The position numbers and the translations under genes were made by a program. Of a stretch of 64,000 nt of DNA, positions 36,701 to 46,601 are shown piece by piece. This DNA comes from Flavihumibacter fluvii (GTDB lineage: Bacteria; Bacteroidota; Bacteroidia; Chitinophagales; Chitinophagaceae): positions 2,194,001-2,258,000 of the forward strand of contig NZ_CP092333.1 of the NCBI RefSeq assembly GCF_018595675.2, written 5' to 3'. Each line of letters begins with the position of its first letter. The stretch's first letter is position 1. The notes beneath the pieces are model-generated. The model worked only from the letters and a program-made list of their open reading frames with translations, was not told the DNA's origin and ran no database searches.

Positions 36701-37134
36701 TGTTTGCTGTGGCCTTTACCTTGTCCATTTCCATGCCCCTCTTTATAGCCCTTTGCATAGATTGTCTTTTGCTTTCCATGCCAACCTTTGTACCTACCAT
36801 ACCTGCTCCGGTAGTAATCATTGCGGCGATACGGATGGGGTTCATTGATCACTACTTTATAGCCGCCATATAGATCATAGCCGCGACACCTAGCAGGCAG
36901 GGAAGTTGCAAATATCCAGCGTCCGCTCACCATATAGACAAACTGGCGCCTGGGAACAAAATAATACATCTCCACATCGGGTAAATAGTAATACTCCACA
37001 AGGTCATATCCTACAGGGCCCCATGCTGGTTGCATGCCAACATTCACATTCAAATTAACACTAACCTGTGAATTTGCCTTATTGCTGATAAAAGTCCCAA
37101 ATACAAATAGTAAAGATACTAAATACGTTTTCAT
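36694..37134 (-). CDS. Small exported protein with a His/Lys/Gly-rich tail
   Basis: The 146-residue protein has a signal peptide (about 1-22, KANSQ). The centre (DLVEYYYLPDVEMYYFVP, QFVYMVSGRWIF) is a motif seen in several small exported Bacteroidota proteins; I cannot name the family. The last 30 residues are basic and rich in His, Gly and Lys (GHGNGQGKGHSKHH), which may bind metal or nucleic acid or simply be disordered. It ends inside the last codons of the antiporter gene on the other strand. Function unknown. Confidence 0.75.
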   Translation of the reverse strand: MKTYLVSLLFVFGTFISNKANSQVSVNLNVNVGMQPAWGPVGYDLVEYYYLPDVEMYYFVPRRQFVYMVSGRWIFATSLPARCRGYDLYGGYKVVINEPHPYRRNDYYRSRYGRYKGWHGKQKTIYAKGYKEGHGNGQGKGHSKHH

Positions 37135-37321
37135 AAGGTTGAATGATTATGGGTCCGTACCGGCAAAATGGATGCCACCATTATTTCTTTAAAGATTTTA
37201 GTTAAACATTTTTTATCTGGACGCAATGGCATTCTTTTTGCGTGTTAGTGATCTTACCCAACCGTACCTGTTTTTTCCAAGAATATAGAACAGGAATTTT
37301 TCCATCTGTTAAATAACTAAT

Positions 37322-38206
37322 ATGAAAACTAGATTCAGTAAACTGGTCTTTCCTTTATTGCTCCTCCTCACTATCACCGTTTTTTATGCCTGTCAAAAAG
37401 AAACCTCTTCCAATGCAGGCATGATAGTTCCAGTAAACGCGGGCAAACTTTCTGTTTATTTAACAGATGGCCCATATGATTTCCAGAAAGTACTGGTAGA
37501 TATTAAAAGCATTGATGTAAAACTGGATACCTGCCATCGTTTTGGCGATGCCGACAATGATGATGATGAACAATATGAGGGAAATCGTGATTCATCAGGA
37601 AATTGTATTATCTGGACCCCCCTGCAGATTAACCCGGGCGTTTACGACCTGTTGCAATTGAGAAACGGCGTAGATACACTCTTAGGTACAACTGCCATTC
37701 CGCAAGGCAAGATCAGGGCTGTTAAAATAACAATGGGTACGAACAATAGTATTATGGCAGACAGTGTGGTAAGTCCACTGAACATCTGGAAGGACAAAAA
37801 TTTTGTGATCATAAAGATCCGGAATGAACACCTCGATTCCGTTGCCCTCAACAATTTCCATTTATTCCTTGATTTCAACCTCGCAAAATCCATACAATTT
37901 GACAATGGCACTTATTGGCTGAGACCATACCTGAAACCATTTTGCAGGAGCAACAGCGGTGAGATTGAAGGTAAAGTGAGGCCGGACAGTGCTTACGGGA
38001 TGATCACCGCTTTCAATGCAACAGATACGGCCAATGCATTACCCGACCACAACAGGGAAGGTGAATTTAAAATACGGGGGTTGAAAGAAGGCAGCTACTC
38101 TGTCCTGATTACCGGTAAGAACGGCTACCGCGACACAACAATAAAAGAAGTAAGGGTTTTCAATAGCATGGAGACCGACCTGGGCAAGATTATCTTGCAC
38201 AAATAA
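37322..38206 (+). CDS. DUF4382 lipoprotein
   Basis: The 294-residue protein has a lipoprotein signal with Cys at about residue 22 (TVFYAC) and a DUF4382 domain: GKLSVYLTDGPYDFQKVLVDIKSI is interrupted by an acidic loop, then WTPLQINPGVYDLLQLRNGVD follows. The C-terminal part (about 205-294) is a small carboxypeptidase-regulatory-like beta domain (GEFKIRGLKEGSYSVLI). Function unknown; the family is exported and beta-rich. A clear terminator follows. Confidence 0.87.
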   Translation: MKTRFSKLVFPLLLLLTITVFYACQKETSSNAGMIVPVNAGKLSVYLTDGPYDFQKVLVDIKSIDVKLDTCHRFGDADNDDDEQYEGNRDSSGNCIIWTPLQINPGVYDLLQLRNGVDTLLGTTAIPQGKIRAVKITMGTNNSIMADSVVSPLNIWKDKNFVIIKIRNEHLDSVALNNFHLFLDFNLAKSIQFDNGTYWLRPYLKPFCRSNSGEIEGKVRPDSAYGMITAFNATDTANALPDHNREGEFKIRGLKEGSYSVLITGKNGYRDTTIKEVRVFNSMETDLGKIILHK

Positions 38207-38222
38207 ATTTATGCTCACCAGG

Positions 38223-38253
38223 AAAGCCCATAGTTAAAATAGCTGTGGGCTTT
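38223..38253. terminator. Bidirectional terminator between DUF4382 and M61 genes
   Basis: AAAGCCCATAG and CTGTGGGCTTT pair (one G-U) around a 9-base loop, followed by TTC on the plus strand and TTTCC on the minus strand. It sits between two convergent genes and could serve both. Confidence 0.8.
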
Positions 38254-38255
38254 TT

Positions 38256-40067
38256 CTATTCACCCAACCATCCTTTCAAAATAGCCCCCTGTAACGCATC
38301 CGGCTTTGACTGCCTGGTAATAGTGAATGTTTTTTCCTTTTTAATACCCAGGATAATGGTTTTATCCCAGGTTCTGCCCTCCGATACCAAACGGAGATTC
38401 AGCTGGTCTCCCGAATGTGCGGCACCGGCCAGTTCATTGAATTGACGCGCATTCACCGATTGCCCGTTTACCGATACAACGGCATACCCGCCCCGGATGC
38501 CTGCCTTCCATGCCGGGGATTCCCACTCAACATGGCTAACACGCAAGGTATCTTTTCTATCTGCCACTGCAATACCAGACCAGCCTTCCGGTAAAACACG
38601 GGTACTGGTATCGATCGCTAATCCCGCATAATTCAGGTAGGTCGTGTAATCCACCGGTTTTACCGTATAAATATAGTCGAAGAAATCCCCTAGAGAAACC
38701 CCGGCGATGGTTTCGGCCGCGTTACGGAATTCATCTTCGGTAAAGCCCCGGGCCTTTCCCTTATAATATTTTTGGTATAACAGCCGCATCAGGTCATCCA
38801 ATGATTTTTCATTTTTTGTTTCATGCCTGATCTTGAAATCCAATAATAATCCTAATGCCGGCCCTTTATCATAAGGTGAAATCGTCTTATAATAATCATC
38901 GCCGGTCCTGCCAAATGGTCCATCTTCCCAGGTCGAATAACTGGCTTCTGCAGGTGTCTGGAAGAATTTACCAGGTTTGTCTTCATAATTTTTAATGGCA
39001 GATTGAAATGAAGTGAAAACATCATCAGTAGTAATAAGGCCGGCCCTTTTAAGGATGAGGTTCTCATAGTAAACTGTAACGCCTTCTGAAAACCAAAGCA
39101 TTTTAGTCCGGCTGCCGTTGTCATAATCAAATGGACCAAGCTCAATGGGCCGGATGCGTTTTACATTATAATGGTGGAAGTATTCATGGGTTAAAAAATG
39201 ATATGTTCGCAACCTGGATGTAGGATCATTCAATTCTTTACCGGTAAAGGCAACCGATGTTGAGTTTAGGTGTTCAATGCCGCCGCCACCCGGACCAATA
39301 CCAATGAATGTATAGTGTTTGTAAGGCATCTCGCCGATGATGCCGGAAGCCGTGGTGATGATCCTTTTAAGGTCGGCCATCAGCAGGTTACGGTCAAACA
39401 GGTCGGCTTGATAAGCATAAAAATAATGCGGGATATTATTCACGGAAAAAGAAGGAAAGGAATCGAGGTTTCCGATCAGGACAGGGCAATCATATAATAT
39501 ATCAAAGTTGGGTGCAGAAAATGTATTTCCCTTTCCATTAACCGGATCCAGTCCGGTCGCAATAGCAGACCAGTTACCAAAAGGGGCAAACTGCACGGTT
39601 ACTTTTGTATTCAGGTGGTTGGCAGGATACAGGAAAGTACCTGGCGGGGAAATATAAGCCCTGTTGGGATCGACATAGTTTTTTGCAACGAAGGGTACGG
39701 TAGCAGCAATCGAATAAGTAATCACAAAAGACTGGTTGCCTTTTGTATGCACCATCCAGCCGTTCTTAGAGGACTTTCGCCAGCGGAGTAGTTTACCGCC
39801 TTTACCTGTAACCTGGAAATCAGCAACAAAGTTAGCAAAATTGAGCAACTGATAATACCCTGGGGTCCAGGCCGGCATTTTAAATTCCATGCTGTCTGTT
39901 TTTATGCCAGAACAAGACATAGCTACCTGAATCTTTTGAGCTTCGGGTCGTGGCATCGAGACGAAGAAAGTAATTGATTTATTTTTCTGCGCATAAACGG
40001 CCTGGGAAAGTCCTTTAGAAAGCAAAAAAATTATGGAAAATAATATAGCGGCTACAGCTGATTTCAT
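38256..40067 (-). CDS. M61-family metallopeptidase with PDZ domain
   Basis: The 603-residue exported peptidase has a signal peptide ending VYAQK, an N-terminal beta domain (about 30-190), a thermolysin-like catalytic domain with the zinc motif HEYFHHYNVKRIRP (near residue 300) and the third ligand region WFSEGVTVYYENL. A C-terminal PDZ domain follows (AVADRKDTLRVSHVEWES, GIRGGYAVVSVNGQ). M61 enzymes are glycyl aminopeptidases; the PDZ may guide substrate or chain ends. It is convergent with the DUF4382 gene. Role in peptide scavenging is an inference. Confidence 0.93.
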   Translation of the reverse strand: MKSAVAAILFSIIFLLSKGLSQAVYAQKNKSITFFVSMPRPEAQKIQVAMSCSGIKTDSMEFKMPAWTPGYYQLLNFANFVADFQVTGKGGKLLRWRKSSKNGWMVHTKGNQSFVITYSIAATVPFVAKNYVDPNRAYISPPGTFLYPANHLNTKVTVQFAPFGNWSAIATGLDPVNGKGNTFSAPNFDILYDCPVLIGNLDSFPSFSVNNIPHYFYAYQADLFDRNLLMADLKRIITTASGIIGEMPYKHYTFIGIGPGGGGIEHLNSTSVAFTGKELNDPTSRLRTYHFLTHEYFHHYNVKRIRPIELGPFDYDNGSRTKMLWFSEGVTVYYENLILKRAGLITTDDVFTSFQSAIKNYEDKPGKFFQTPAEASYSTWEDGPFGRTGDDYYKTISPYDKGPALGLLLDFKIRHETKNEKSLDDLMRLLYQKYYKGKARGFTEDEFRNAAETIAGVSLGDFFDYIYTVKPVDYTTYLNYAGLAIDTSTRVLPEGWSGIAVADRKDTLRVSHVEWESPAWKAGIRGGYAVVSVNGQSVNARQFNELAGAAHSGDQLNLRLVSEGRTWDKTIILGIKKEKTFTITRQSKPDALQGAILKGWLGE

Positions 40068-40268
40068 TTTGGTTCAATTTATTCACCAGCTCACTAAATT
40101 ACCGTAAAAAAAAGTCAGGTCTTTGCAAATATTAACCAAACAAGGCAGGAAAATAATTCTGCTGCAACCCTCAGCCGTTTATGCACTGGCAAAGGATGGT
40201 AAATACTGAAGAAAATAAAAGTAATTTGAGGAAACCATTCAAATATTGAAAAAGTGCAATAATATAAT

Positions 40269-42413
40269 ATGCTGAGATTATTTACAGGCAGGCAGGCTAT
40301 TACCCTTTCGATGTATTGGACTATCGCTATAATAATACTATCCTGCAAAGAAAATATTGAACCCTATAATACCTGGCCGGTTTATCGTGGCGACAAAGGC
40401 AGTTCCGGATACTCATCCCTTTCCCAGATCAATACAGGCAACCTGGATAAACTTGAACTAGCCTGGACCTACCATTCGGGAGATGCCCGGGAAGGCAACA
40501 GGTCCAACATAGAATGTAACCCAATCATTGTAAACGGAATGATGTATGTGACATCCCCGAAACTGAAACTGGTTGCGCTGGACCCTGAAACGGGTAAAGA
40601 GATCTGGACCTTCGATCCTTTTCTAAACCAGGAAGCCACAGGGGTTAACCGCGGTGTCACCTATTGGTCTGATGGCAAAAAAGATAAAAGGATATTTTTT
40701 TCTGCAGGGCCATATGTTTATGCATTGCAGGCAGATCATGGAAATCTGGTCTCCGGTTTTGGCGATAGCGGAAGGATCGACCTCCGTATTGGATTAGGAA
40801 GAGACCCGGTAAAATTATCTGTCTGGAGTTCTTCGCCAGGAATCATCTATAAGAATTTATTGATCCAGGGCAGTGCTCTGGAAGAAGGCTATAATGCTGC
40901 GCCAGGTTTTGTGCGGGCGTATAATGTACAAACAGGGAAAGTAGCATGGACATTCAATACGATTCCCCAACCAGGCGAATTTGGTTATGATACCTGGGAA
41001 AAAAATTCTTACAAAGAAGTTGGCGGAACCAATTCATGGGCAGGCATGAGCATAGATGAAAAAAGGGGAATTGTTTTCATTCCACTTGGTTCACCTGCAT
41101 TTGATTTTTATGGTGGTAACCGGAAAGGGGAAAACCTGTTTGGAAATTGCCTGCTGGCTGTTGATGCAGCAACAGGGCAACGAAAATGGCATTACCAGCT
41201 CGTGCACCACGACCTGTGGGATTATGATTTACCGGCGCCGCCAACCCTGGTCACTGTTCAGCATGGAAATAAAAAAACTGAAGCAGTTGCCCAGGTCACA
41301 AAAATGGGAATGGTCTTCCTCTTCGACCGGATAACAGGCAAACCTTTATTTCCCATTGAAGAAAGGCCCGTACCCAAATCAAACCTGTTGGGCGAGGAAA
41401 CATGGGCCACACAACCATTCCCTTTAAAGCCTGTGCCATTTGTGCGGCAAAGTTTTTCTGAAAACGATATCACCAATATCTCAGATTCAGCACATGCGTT
41501 TATTAGAGCAAGGATTGGCAACAGCCAGCTGGGCAGCATTTTTACCCCACCAGATACCACAGGTGTCGTTCAGCTCCCAGGCACCCGTGGTGGCGCTGAA
41601 TGGGGTGGCGCCTCTTTCGATCCAGAAACTGGTATTTTATACGTTAATGCCAATGAACTTCCCCTGCTATTGAAAATGAAAGCCGTGCCTGTAAATGAGG
41701 AAAGCAGTTCCCCCGGAGAGAAAATATTTACTATGAATAACTGTGCCATGTGCCATGGTGCTAACCGCACAGGTACCAACGTATTTCCTTCCCTGCTCAA
41801 CCTGGCAGCAAGACTTAGTCCCGCAAAAGCCGACAGTATCATCCAGAATGGAAAAGGACAAATGCCTGCATTCCCTAACATCACCGGCGCAGAAAAAAAA
41901 GCTTTGCTTGACTTTCTTTACGATAAAAAGTGGAACCCTGTAATAACAAAAAACAACCATAGAGATAGTGCGAAACAATACCGCTATGTGAATAACGGAT
42001 GGGTGCAATTAACTGATCAAGATGGCTATCCCGGCATTAAGCCACCATGGGGAACTTTGAATGCCATCGACCTGAATAAGGGTGAAATTCTTTGGAAGAT
42101 CCCTCTCGGTGAATATGATGCATTAACCAAAAGAGGAATCCCGCCAACAGGTACGCAAAACCTGGGCGGCGCCATTGTAACTGCGGGCGGGTTGGTGATT
42201 ATTGCTGCAACAGCCGATGAAAAACTCAGGATATTCGATAAACGTACCGGCAAATTATTATGGCAGTACAAGTTACCTGCAGCAGGTTATGCAACCCCTT
42301 CCACTTACATGCTGAATGGTAAACAGTACATCGTTATCGCCGCAGGTGGCGGCGGGAAGGTTGGTACGCCATCTGGAGATGCCTATGTTGCTTTTTGCAT
42401 TAAGAACAATTAA
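40269..42413 (+). CDS. PQQ-dependent dehydrogenase lipoprotein with inserted cytochrome c
   Basis: The 714-residue protein has a lipoprotein leader (IAIIILSC, Cys near 25), so it faces the periplasm. It is a PQQ-type eight-bladed propeller (WPVYRGDKGSSGYS, ALDPETGKEIWTFDP, AINTLD-type repeats, and the closing GKLLWQYKLP). A cytochrome c domain is inserted at about 475-560, with CAMCH (Cys492, His496) and a distal Met in GQMPAFP. Sugar or alcohol oxidation would be coupled through the heme to the respiratory chain. It is the first gene of a tightly spaced run ending at 50004; GH88 begins 18 bases later. Exact substrate unknown. Confidence 0.9.
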   Translation: MLRLFTGRQAITLSMYWTIAIIILSCKENIEPYNTWPVYRGDKGSSGYSSLSQINTGNLDKLELAWTYHSGDAREGNRSNIECNPIIVNGMMYVTSPKLKLVALDPETGKEIWTFDPFLNQEATGVNRGVTYWSDGKKDKRIFFSAGPYVYALQADHGNLVSGFGDSGRIDLRIGLGRDPVKLSVWSSSPGIIYKNLLIQGSALEEGYNAAPGFVRAYNVQTGKVAWTFNTIPQPGEFGYDTWEKNSYKEVGGTNSWAGMSIDEKRGIVFIPLGSPAFDFYGGNRKGENLFGNCLLAVDAATGQRKWHYQLVHHDLWDYDLPAPPTLVTVQHGNKKTEAVAQVTKMGMVFLFDRITGKPLFPIEERPVPKSNLLGEETWATQPFPLKPVPFVRQSFSENDITNISDSAHAFIRARIGNSQLGSIFTPPDTTGVVQLPGTRGGAEWGGASFDPETGILYVNANELPLLLKMKAVPVNEESSSPGEKIFTMNNCAMCHGANRTGTNVFPSLLNLAARLSPAKADSIIQNGKGQMPAFPNITGAEKKALLDFLYDKKWNPVITKNNHRDSAKQYRYVNNGWVQLTDQDGYPGIKPPWGTLNAIDLNKGEILWKIPLGEYDALTKRGIPPTGTQNLGGAIVTAGGLVIIAATADEKLRIFDKRTGKLLWQYKLPAAGYATPSTYMLNGKQYIVIAAGGGGKVGTPSGDAYVAFCIKNN

Positions 42414-42431
42414 TTAAAACCAGGATTTTGT

Positions 42432-43814
42432 ATGATAAAAATAAACGAAGCACTTGCCCCCGAAGATCTTTCTTTAAAATTGGCACACTTCTGGCAAATT
42501 TCCGGCGAGAAGATCAACCTGATCAATCAACAGTATGACGAAACAAAAGGTTCACCGGTTTTTACCATCGATGGAAAATATACGACACGGGGCTGGACCG
42601 AATGGACACAGGGATTCCAGTACGGTTCCGAAATCTTGCAGTTTGAAGTTACCGGTGAGCAAAAATATTTGGATTCCGCCCGGAATAAAACCCTCACCAA
42701 AATGGCACCGCACATCAGCCACATAGGTGTGCATGACCATGGCTTTAATAATGTGAGCACCTATGGTAATTTATTGCGCCTGATGAAGGAAGGGAAAACC
42801 GGTTACAATGAATGGGAAAAAAATTTTTATGAACTCGCCTTAAAAATTTCCGGTGCTGTGCAGGCTTCTCGATGGACCACCATAAAAACCGGCGGTTTCA
42901 TCCATTCATTCAATGGCCCCCATTCATTATTTGTAGATACAGTCCGGTCTGTCCGGGCATTGTCCGTCAGCCATGTACTCGGGCATGTTTTCCAGGCGGA
43001 AGGTGATGTAAAGATCAACCTGCTGGAACGAGCCATTCAACACCTGCATGCCACTGCCAATTATTCAATATTCTATGGTGAGGGCCGCGACCGGTACGAC
43101 ACATGGGGCCGTACAGCGCATGAAAGTATTTTCAACATAAAAGACGGCAATTTCAGGTGCCCTAATTCACAGCAAGGTTATTCTGGATTTACCACCTGGA
43201 CAAGAGGGCTGGCCTGGGCCATGTGCGGGTTTCCCGAGCAACTCGAATGGCTCGACACTATTGAGGAAAAAACTTTTGAACCTTATGGAGGCAAGTCAGC
43301 CATTATGAATACCTGCCTGAAAGCTGCAAAAGCCACTTGTGATTATTATATCGAAAACACCCCCATAGACGGTATTCCTTATTGGGATACAGGGGCACCA
43401 AACCTGCATAAACTAGGTGACTACATGGGCAAATTGGCCAACCCGTTCAATGAGTATGAACCAGTAGATAGTTCTGCAGCAGCCATTGGTGCACAAGGAT
43501 TATTAAGGCTGGGCAATTTCCTTAGTAAAAAGGGCGATGTAAAAGCGGGTGGGCATTACCGGCAGGCAGGGTTATCTGTTCTGGATACATTACTGCAGGA
43601 GCCATATTTAAGTACAGATAAAGATCACCAGGGACTGTTGTTACATTCCATATACCACGAGCCCAATGGCTGGGACCATGTACCGAAAGGCAGTAAAATT
43701 GCCAACGGTGAATCATGCATGTGGGGGGATTACCATTTCCGGGAACTTTGTCTTTATGTGCAGCGCATGATCAATAAAGAAAACTATTATTGTTTCTTCA
43801 ATTGTGTACAATGA
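42432..43814 (+). CDS. GH88-like unsaturated glucuronyl hydrolase
   Basis: The 460-residue enzyme has no signal peptide, so it is cytoplasmic. It has the alpha6/alpha6 barrel signatures of GH88: TTRGWTEWTQGFQYG, IGVHDHGFNN with catalytic Asp102, FVDTVRSV with Asp169, TWTRGLAWAMCGF and DSSAAAIGAQGLLRLG. These residues match the two aspartates of unsaturated glucuronyl hydrolases, which hydrate the 4,5-double bond of lyase-produced oligosaccharides. No polysaccharide lyase is in the window. The stop overlaps the next gene's ATG in an ATGA. Its C-terminus ends about 60 residues beyond the core; no extra domain is obvious. GH105-type rhamnogalacturonyl activity is an alternative. Confidence 0.85.
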   Translation: MIKINEALAPEDLSLKLAHFWQISGEKINLINQQYDETKGSPVFTIDGKYTTRGWTEWTQGFQYGSEILQFEVTGEQKYLDSARNKTLTKMAPHISHIGVHDHGFNNVSTYGNLLRLMKEGKTGYNEWEKNFYELALKISGAVQASRWTTIKTGGFIHSFNGPHSLFVDTVRSVRALSVSHVLGHVFQAEGDVKINLLERAIQHLHATANYSIFYGEGRDRYDTWGRTAHESIFNIKDGNFRCPNSQQGYSGFTTWTRGLAWAMCGFPEQLEWLDTIEEKTFEPYGGKSAIMNTCLKAAKATCDYYIENTPIDGIPYWDTGAPNLHKLGDYMGKLANPFNEYEPVDSSAAAIGAQGLLRLGNFLSKKGDVKAGGHYRQAGLSVLDTLLQEPYLSTDKDHQGLLLHSIYHEPNGWDHVPKGSKIANGESCMWGDYHFRELCLYVQRMINKENYYCFFNCVQ

Positions 43815-44641
43815 GCGATCCCATTACCAATTTATCAAAGCTTTGCATCCATACCATCACTACAAAGCCCTGGCCTATTGAAACAGCTGCAGCAAATTTC
43901 GCTGTAAAAGGTGCTAAAGGAATGACCGTATGGCGTGATGCCCTGAACGGCAGGAATATCAAAGCAACCGGTGAAATGGTCAGGAGTCATGGACTTGAGA
44001 TCGTATCATTATGCCGAGGAGGATTTTTTCCAAATGCTGATCCTGTTAAAAGAAAGATCGCAATTGATGATAACCGCCGGGCCATTGAAGAGGCACATGA
44101 ACTGGGCACCAAAATGATTGTGCTGGTATGCGGATCAGATCCCACCCAACCATTAGAAACTTCGCGCGACCAGATACAGGAAGGTATTGCCACTATTATA
44201 CCCGATGCGGCCGCTGCGGGTATTCAACTGGCCATCGAGCCATTGCATCCCATGTACGCCGATAACCGTTCAGCTATCAACACGCTGGCCCAGGCCAATA
44301 CCATGACTGAAGTGCTGAACTCGCCCTGGGTAGGTGTTGCCATTGACGTATACCATCTCTGGTGGGACCCTGACCTCGAACAGGAAATCATCCGATGTGG
44401 AAAAAACAAAGCCTTACTGGCCTTTCATGTTTGCGACTGGAAATCGCCTACGACAGATTTTCTGAACGACCGTGGCCTGATGGGCGAAGGCTGTATTCCT
44501 ATTAAGAAAATAAGGGGCTGGGTAGAAGCAACAGGATTTAACGGTTTTAACGAAGTGGAAATATTCTCCACAGCATACTGGCAAACAGATCAATCCATAT
44601 TCCTGGATAATATTATAACAGCATACAAAAATTTCACTTAA
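43811..44641 (+). CDS. Cytoplasmic sugar phosphate isomerase/epimerase-like TIM barrel
   Basis: The 276-residue TIM barrel has no leader, unlike the three exported relatives at 21-27 kb. Metal-binding positions are visible (QLAIEPLHPMYADN, GVAIDVYHLWWDP, LLAFHVCDW, FNEVEIFS). The ATG at 43811 overlaps the GH88 stop by 4 bases, so translation is coupled. It probably isomerises or epimerises the product of its operon neighbours; hydroxypyruvate isomerase or tagatose epimerase-like chemistry is possible. Substrate not shown. Confidence 0.87.
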   Translation: MSDPITNLSKLCIHTITTKPWPIETAAANFAVKGAKGMTVWRDALNGRNIKATGEMVRSHGLEIVSLCRGGFFPNADPVKRKIAIDDNRRAIEEAHELGTKMIVLVCGSDPTQPLETSRDQIQEGIATIIPDAAAAGIQLAIEPLHPMYADNRSAINTLAQANTMTEVLNSPWVGVAIDVYHLWWDPDLEQEIIRCGKNKALLAFHVCDWKSPTTDFLNDRGLMGEGCIPIKKIRGWVEATGFNGFNEVEIFSTAYWQTDQSIFLDNIITAYKNFT

Positions 44642-44656
44642 ATAATTATACAATCT

Positions 44657-45802
44657 ATGACACAACATACAATAGGCATTATCATGAATGGGGTAACCGG
44701 CCGGATGGGTACCAACCAGCACCTGTTGCGCTCTATTGCTGAGATCATCAAACAAGGCGGCGTACAGATCAGTCCGGGCGAAACCATTATGCCCGATCCC
44801 ATCCTGATTGGCCGTGATGAAAACAAATTGAAAAAATTATGTAAGCTGACCGGTATCAATAAAATGAGCACCAATGTCGATGAAGCATTGGCTGATCCGC
44901 ATAACATCATTTATTTCGATGCACAGACAACGGGCAGAAGGGCCGATGCCGTGCGTAAGGCAGTTAAAGCCGGAAAACATATTTATTGTGAAAAACCCAT
45001 TGCTATAAGCACGCAGGTGGCTATGGAATTATATGACCTGTGCACCAAAGCCGGATTGAAGAATGGCGTAGTACAAGATAAGCTCTGGCTTCCGGGCATT
45101 GTTAAACTTAAGCGGCTGATCCAGCAGGGATTTTTTGGTCAAATACTTTCCATACGCGGGGAATTCGGGTATTGGGTATTTGAAGGTGATTCCATTGCAG
45201 CCCAGCGGCCTTCCTGGAATTACCGCAAGGAAGATGATGGTGGCATCATAGTAGATATGCTTTGCCACTGGCGTTACGTATTGGATGAAGTGTTTGGAAA
45301 AGTAAAAGCAGTGTCTTGCATGGGTACCACGCATATTAAGCAACGTGTAGATGAAAATGGCAAAGCTTATGCCTGTACTGCAGATGACGCTGCTTATGCT
45401 ACATTTGAACTGGAAGGCGGCATTATTGCACACTTCAATTCTTCCTGGGCAGTGCGGGTGCGTCGCGACGACCTGCTCACCCTGCAGGTGGATGGCACAA
45501 AAGGTTCTGCTGTAGCCGGTTTGCGGGAATGTTATACCCAACATTATGGCAATACACCGAAACCGGTCTGGAATCCCGATATTGAACAACCGATCAATTT
45601 CTATGAAGGATGGTCAAAGGTTCCCCAACAGGAGATCCATGACAATGCCTTTAAAGTACAGTGGGAATTATTTTTAAAACATGTGGTGAAAGACGAACCC
45701 TTTCCATGGAACCTGAAAGCAGGCGCGAAGGGTGTACAATTGGCTGAGAAGGGATTGGAAAGCTGGGCCAAAAGATGCTGGGTAGATATTCCGGAATTAT
45801 AA
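44657..45802 (+). CDS. Gfo/Idh/MocA-family oxidoreductase
   Basis: The 381-residue NAD(P)-dependent dehydrogenase has a Rossmann start (GIIMNGVTGRMGTN) and the family EKP motif (IYCEKPIAIS, near residue 115), followed by the alpha/beta substrate domain (YRKEDDGGIIVDMLCHWRYV). The VDMLCHW segment holds the usual catalytic Asp/His. No export signal. These enzymes oxidise a sugar hydroxyl, often to a keto sugar. It sits 15 bases after the TIM barrel and 10 before the SDR, so three successive genes could oxidise, isomerise and reduce one sugar. Confidence 0.9.
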   Translation: MTQHTIGIIMNGVTGRMGTNQHLLRSIAEIIKQGGVQISPGETIMPDPILIGRDENKLKKLCKLTGINKMSTNVDEALADPHNIIYFDAQTTGRRADAVRKAVKAGKHIYCEKPIAISTQVAMELYDLCTKAGLKNGVVQDKLWLPGIVKLKRLIQQGFFGQILSIRGEFGYWVFEGDSIAAQRPSWNYRKEDDGGIIVDMLCHWRYVLDEVFGKVKAVSCMGTTHIKQRVDENGKAYACTADDAAYATFELEGGIIAHFNSSWAVRVRRDDLLTLQVDGTKGSAVAGLRECYTQHYGNTPKPVWNPDIEQPINFYEGWSKVPQQEIHDNAFKVQWELFLKHVVKDEPFPWNLKAGAKGVQLAEKGLESWAKRCWVDIPEL

Positions 45803-45812
45803 TTGATAATAT

Positions 45813-46583
45813 ATGAAACAAGTCGCATTGGTTACAGGCGGAAGCAGGGGCATTGGATATGGTATCGTAAAACAGCTGGCCCAACTTGGTTTTGACCTGG
45901 CCATCAATGGTGTAAGGCCGGAAAATGAGGTTATAGAAGTAATGGACAACATAAAAGCATTGGGTGCTGGTGTGATTTACTGTCCCGGCAATGTGGCAAA
46001 AACAGCCGACCGGAAAAATATACTGCAGCAGGTCAAAGACCACTATAAAAAAATAAATATCCTGGTGAACAATGCCGGTATTGCACCCAGGGAAAGACGT
46101 GATATCCTGGCCACTTCTGAAGAAAGTTTTGATGAGGTGCTGGCAACCAACCTGAAATCCAACTATTTTCTAACGCAGGATGTGGCCAATTGGATGATCG
46201 AACAAAAAAATACTGATAATAATTATTCTGGTTGCATCATCAATATCTCTTCCATTTCAGCAACCGTAGCGTCTGTAAACCGGGGTGAGTATTGTATTTC
46301 AAAAGCAGGCATCAGTATGGCCACTCAACTTTTTGCTGTCCGCCTGGGTGAATACAATATCCCGGTATATGAAGTAAGGCCTGGTATCATCAGCACAGAC
46401 ATGACATCGGGCGTGAAGGATAAATATGATACCCTCATTGCAGATGGTTTATGTGTCCAGAAGCGGTGGGGGCTACCTGAAGATGTGGGAAAATGCGTAG
46501 GCGCTTTGGCAATGGGTAGTTTTCCCTATTCAACCGGCCAGGTTTTTATGGTTGACGGCGGATTAACTATCCCAAGATTATAA
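45813..46583 (+). CDS. Short-chain dehydrogenase/reductase
   Basis: The 256-residue classical SDR has the cofactor motif TGGSRGIGYG at residues 8-17, NNAG near 90, the catalytic Ser in NISSISATVAS and YCISK (YxxxK). The family includes 3-ketoacyl-ACP reductases and 2-keto-3-deoxy-gluconate 5-dehydrogenases (KduD); the operon context favours a sugar substrate over fatty acid synthesis. It starts 10 bases after the Gfo/Idh gene. Substrate is inferred only from neighbours. Confidence 0.9.
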   Translation: MKQVALVTGGSRGIGYGIVKQLAQLGFDLAINGVRPENEVIEVMDNIKALGAGVIYCPGNVAKTADRKNILQQVKDHYKKINILVNNAGIAPRERRDILATSEESFDEVLATNLKSNYFLTQDVANWMIEQKNTDNNYSGCIINISSISATVASVNRGEYCISKAGISMATQLFAVRLGEYNIPVYEVRPGIISTDMTSGVKDKYDTLIADGLCVQKRWGLPEDVGKCVGALAMGSFPYSTGQVFMVDGGLTIPRL

Positions 46584-46601
46584 ATAAATAAACAAGCTAT
46601 A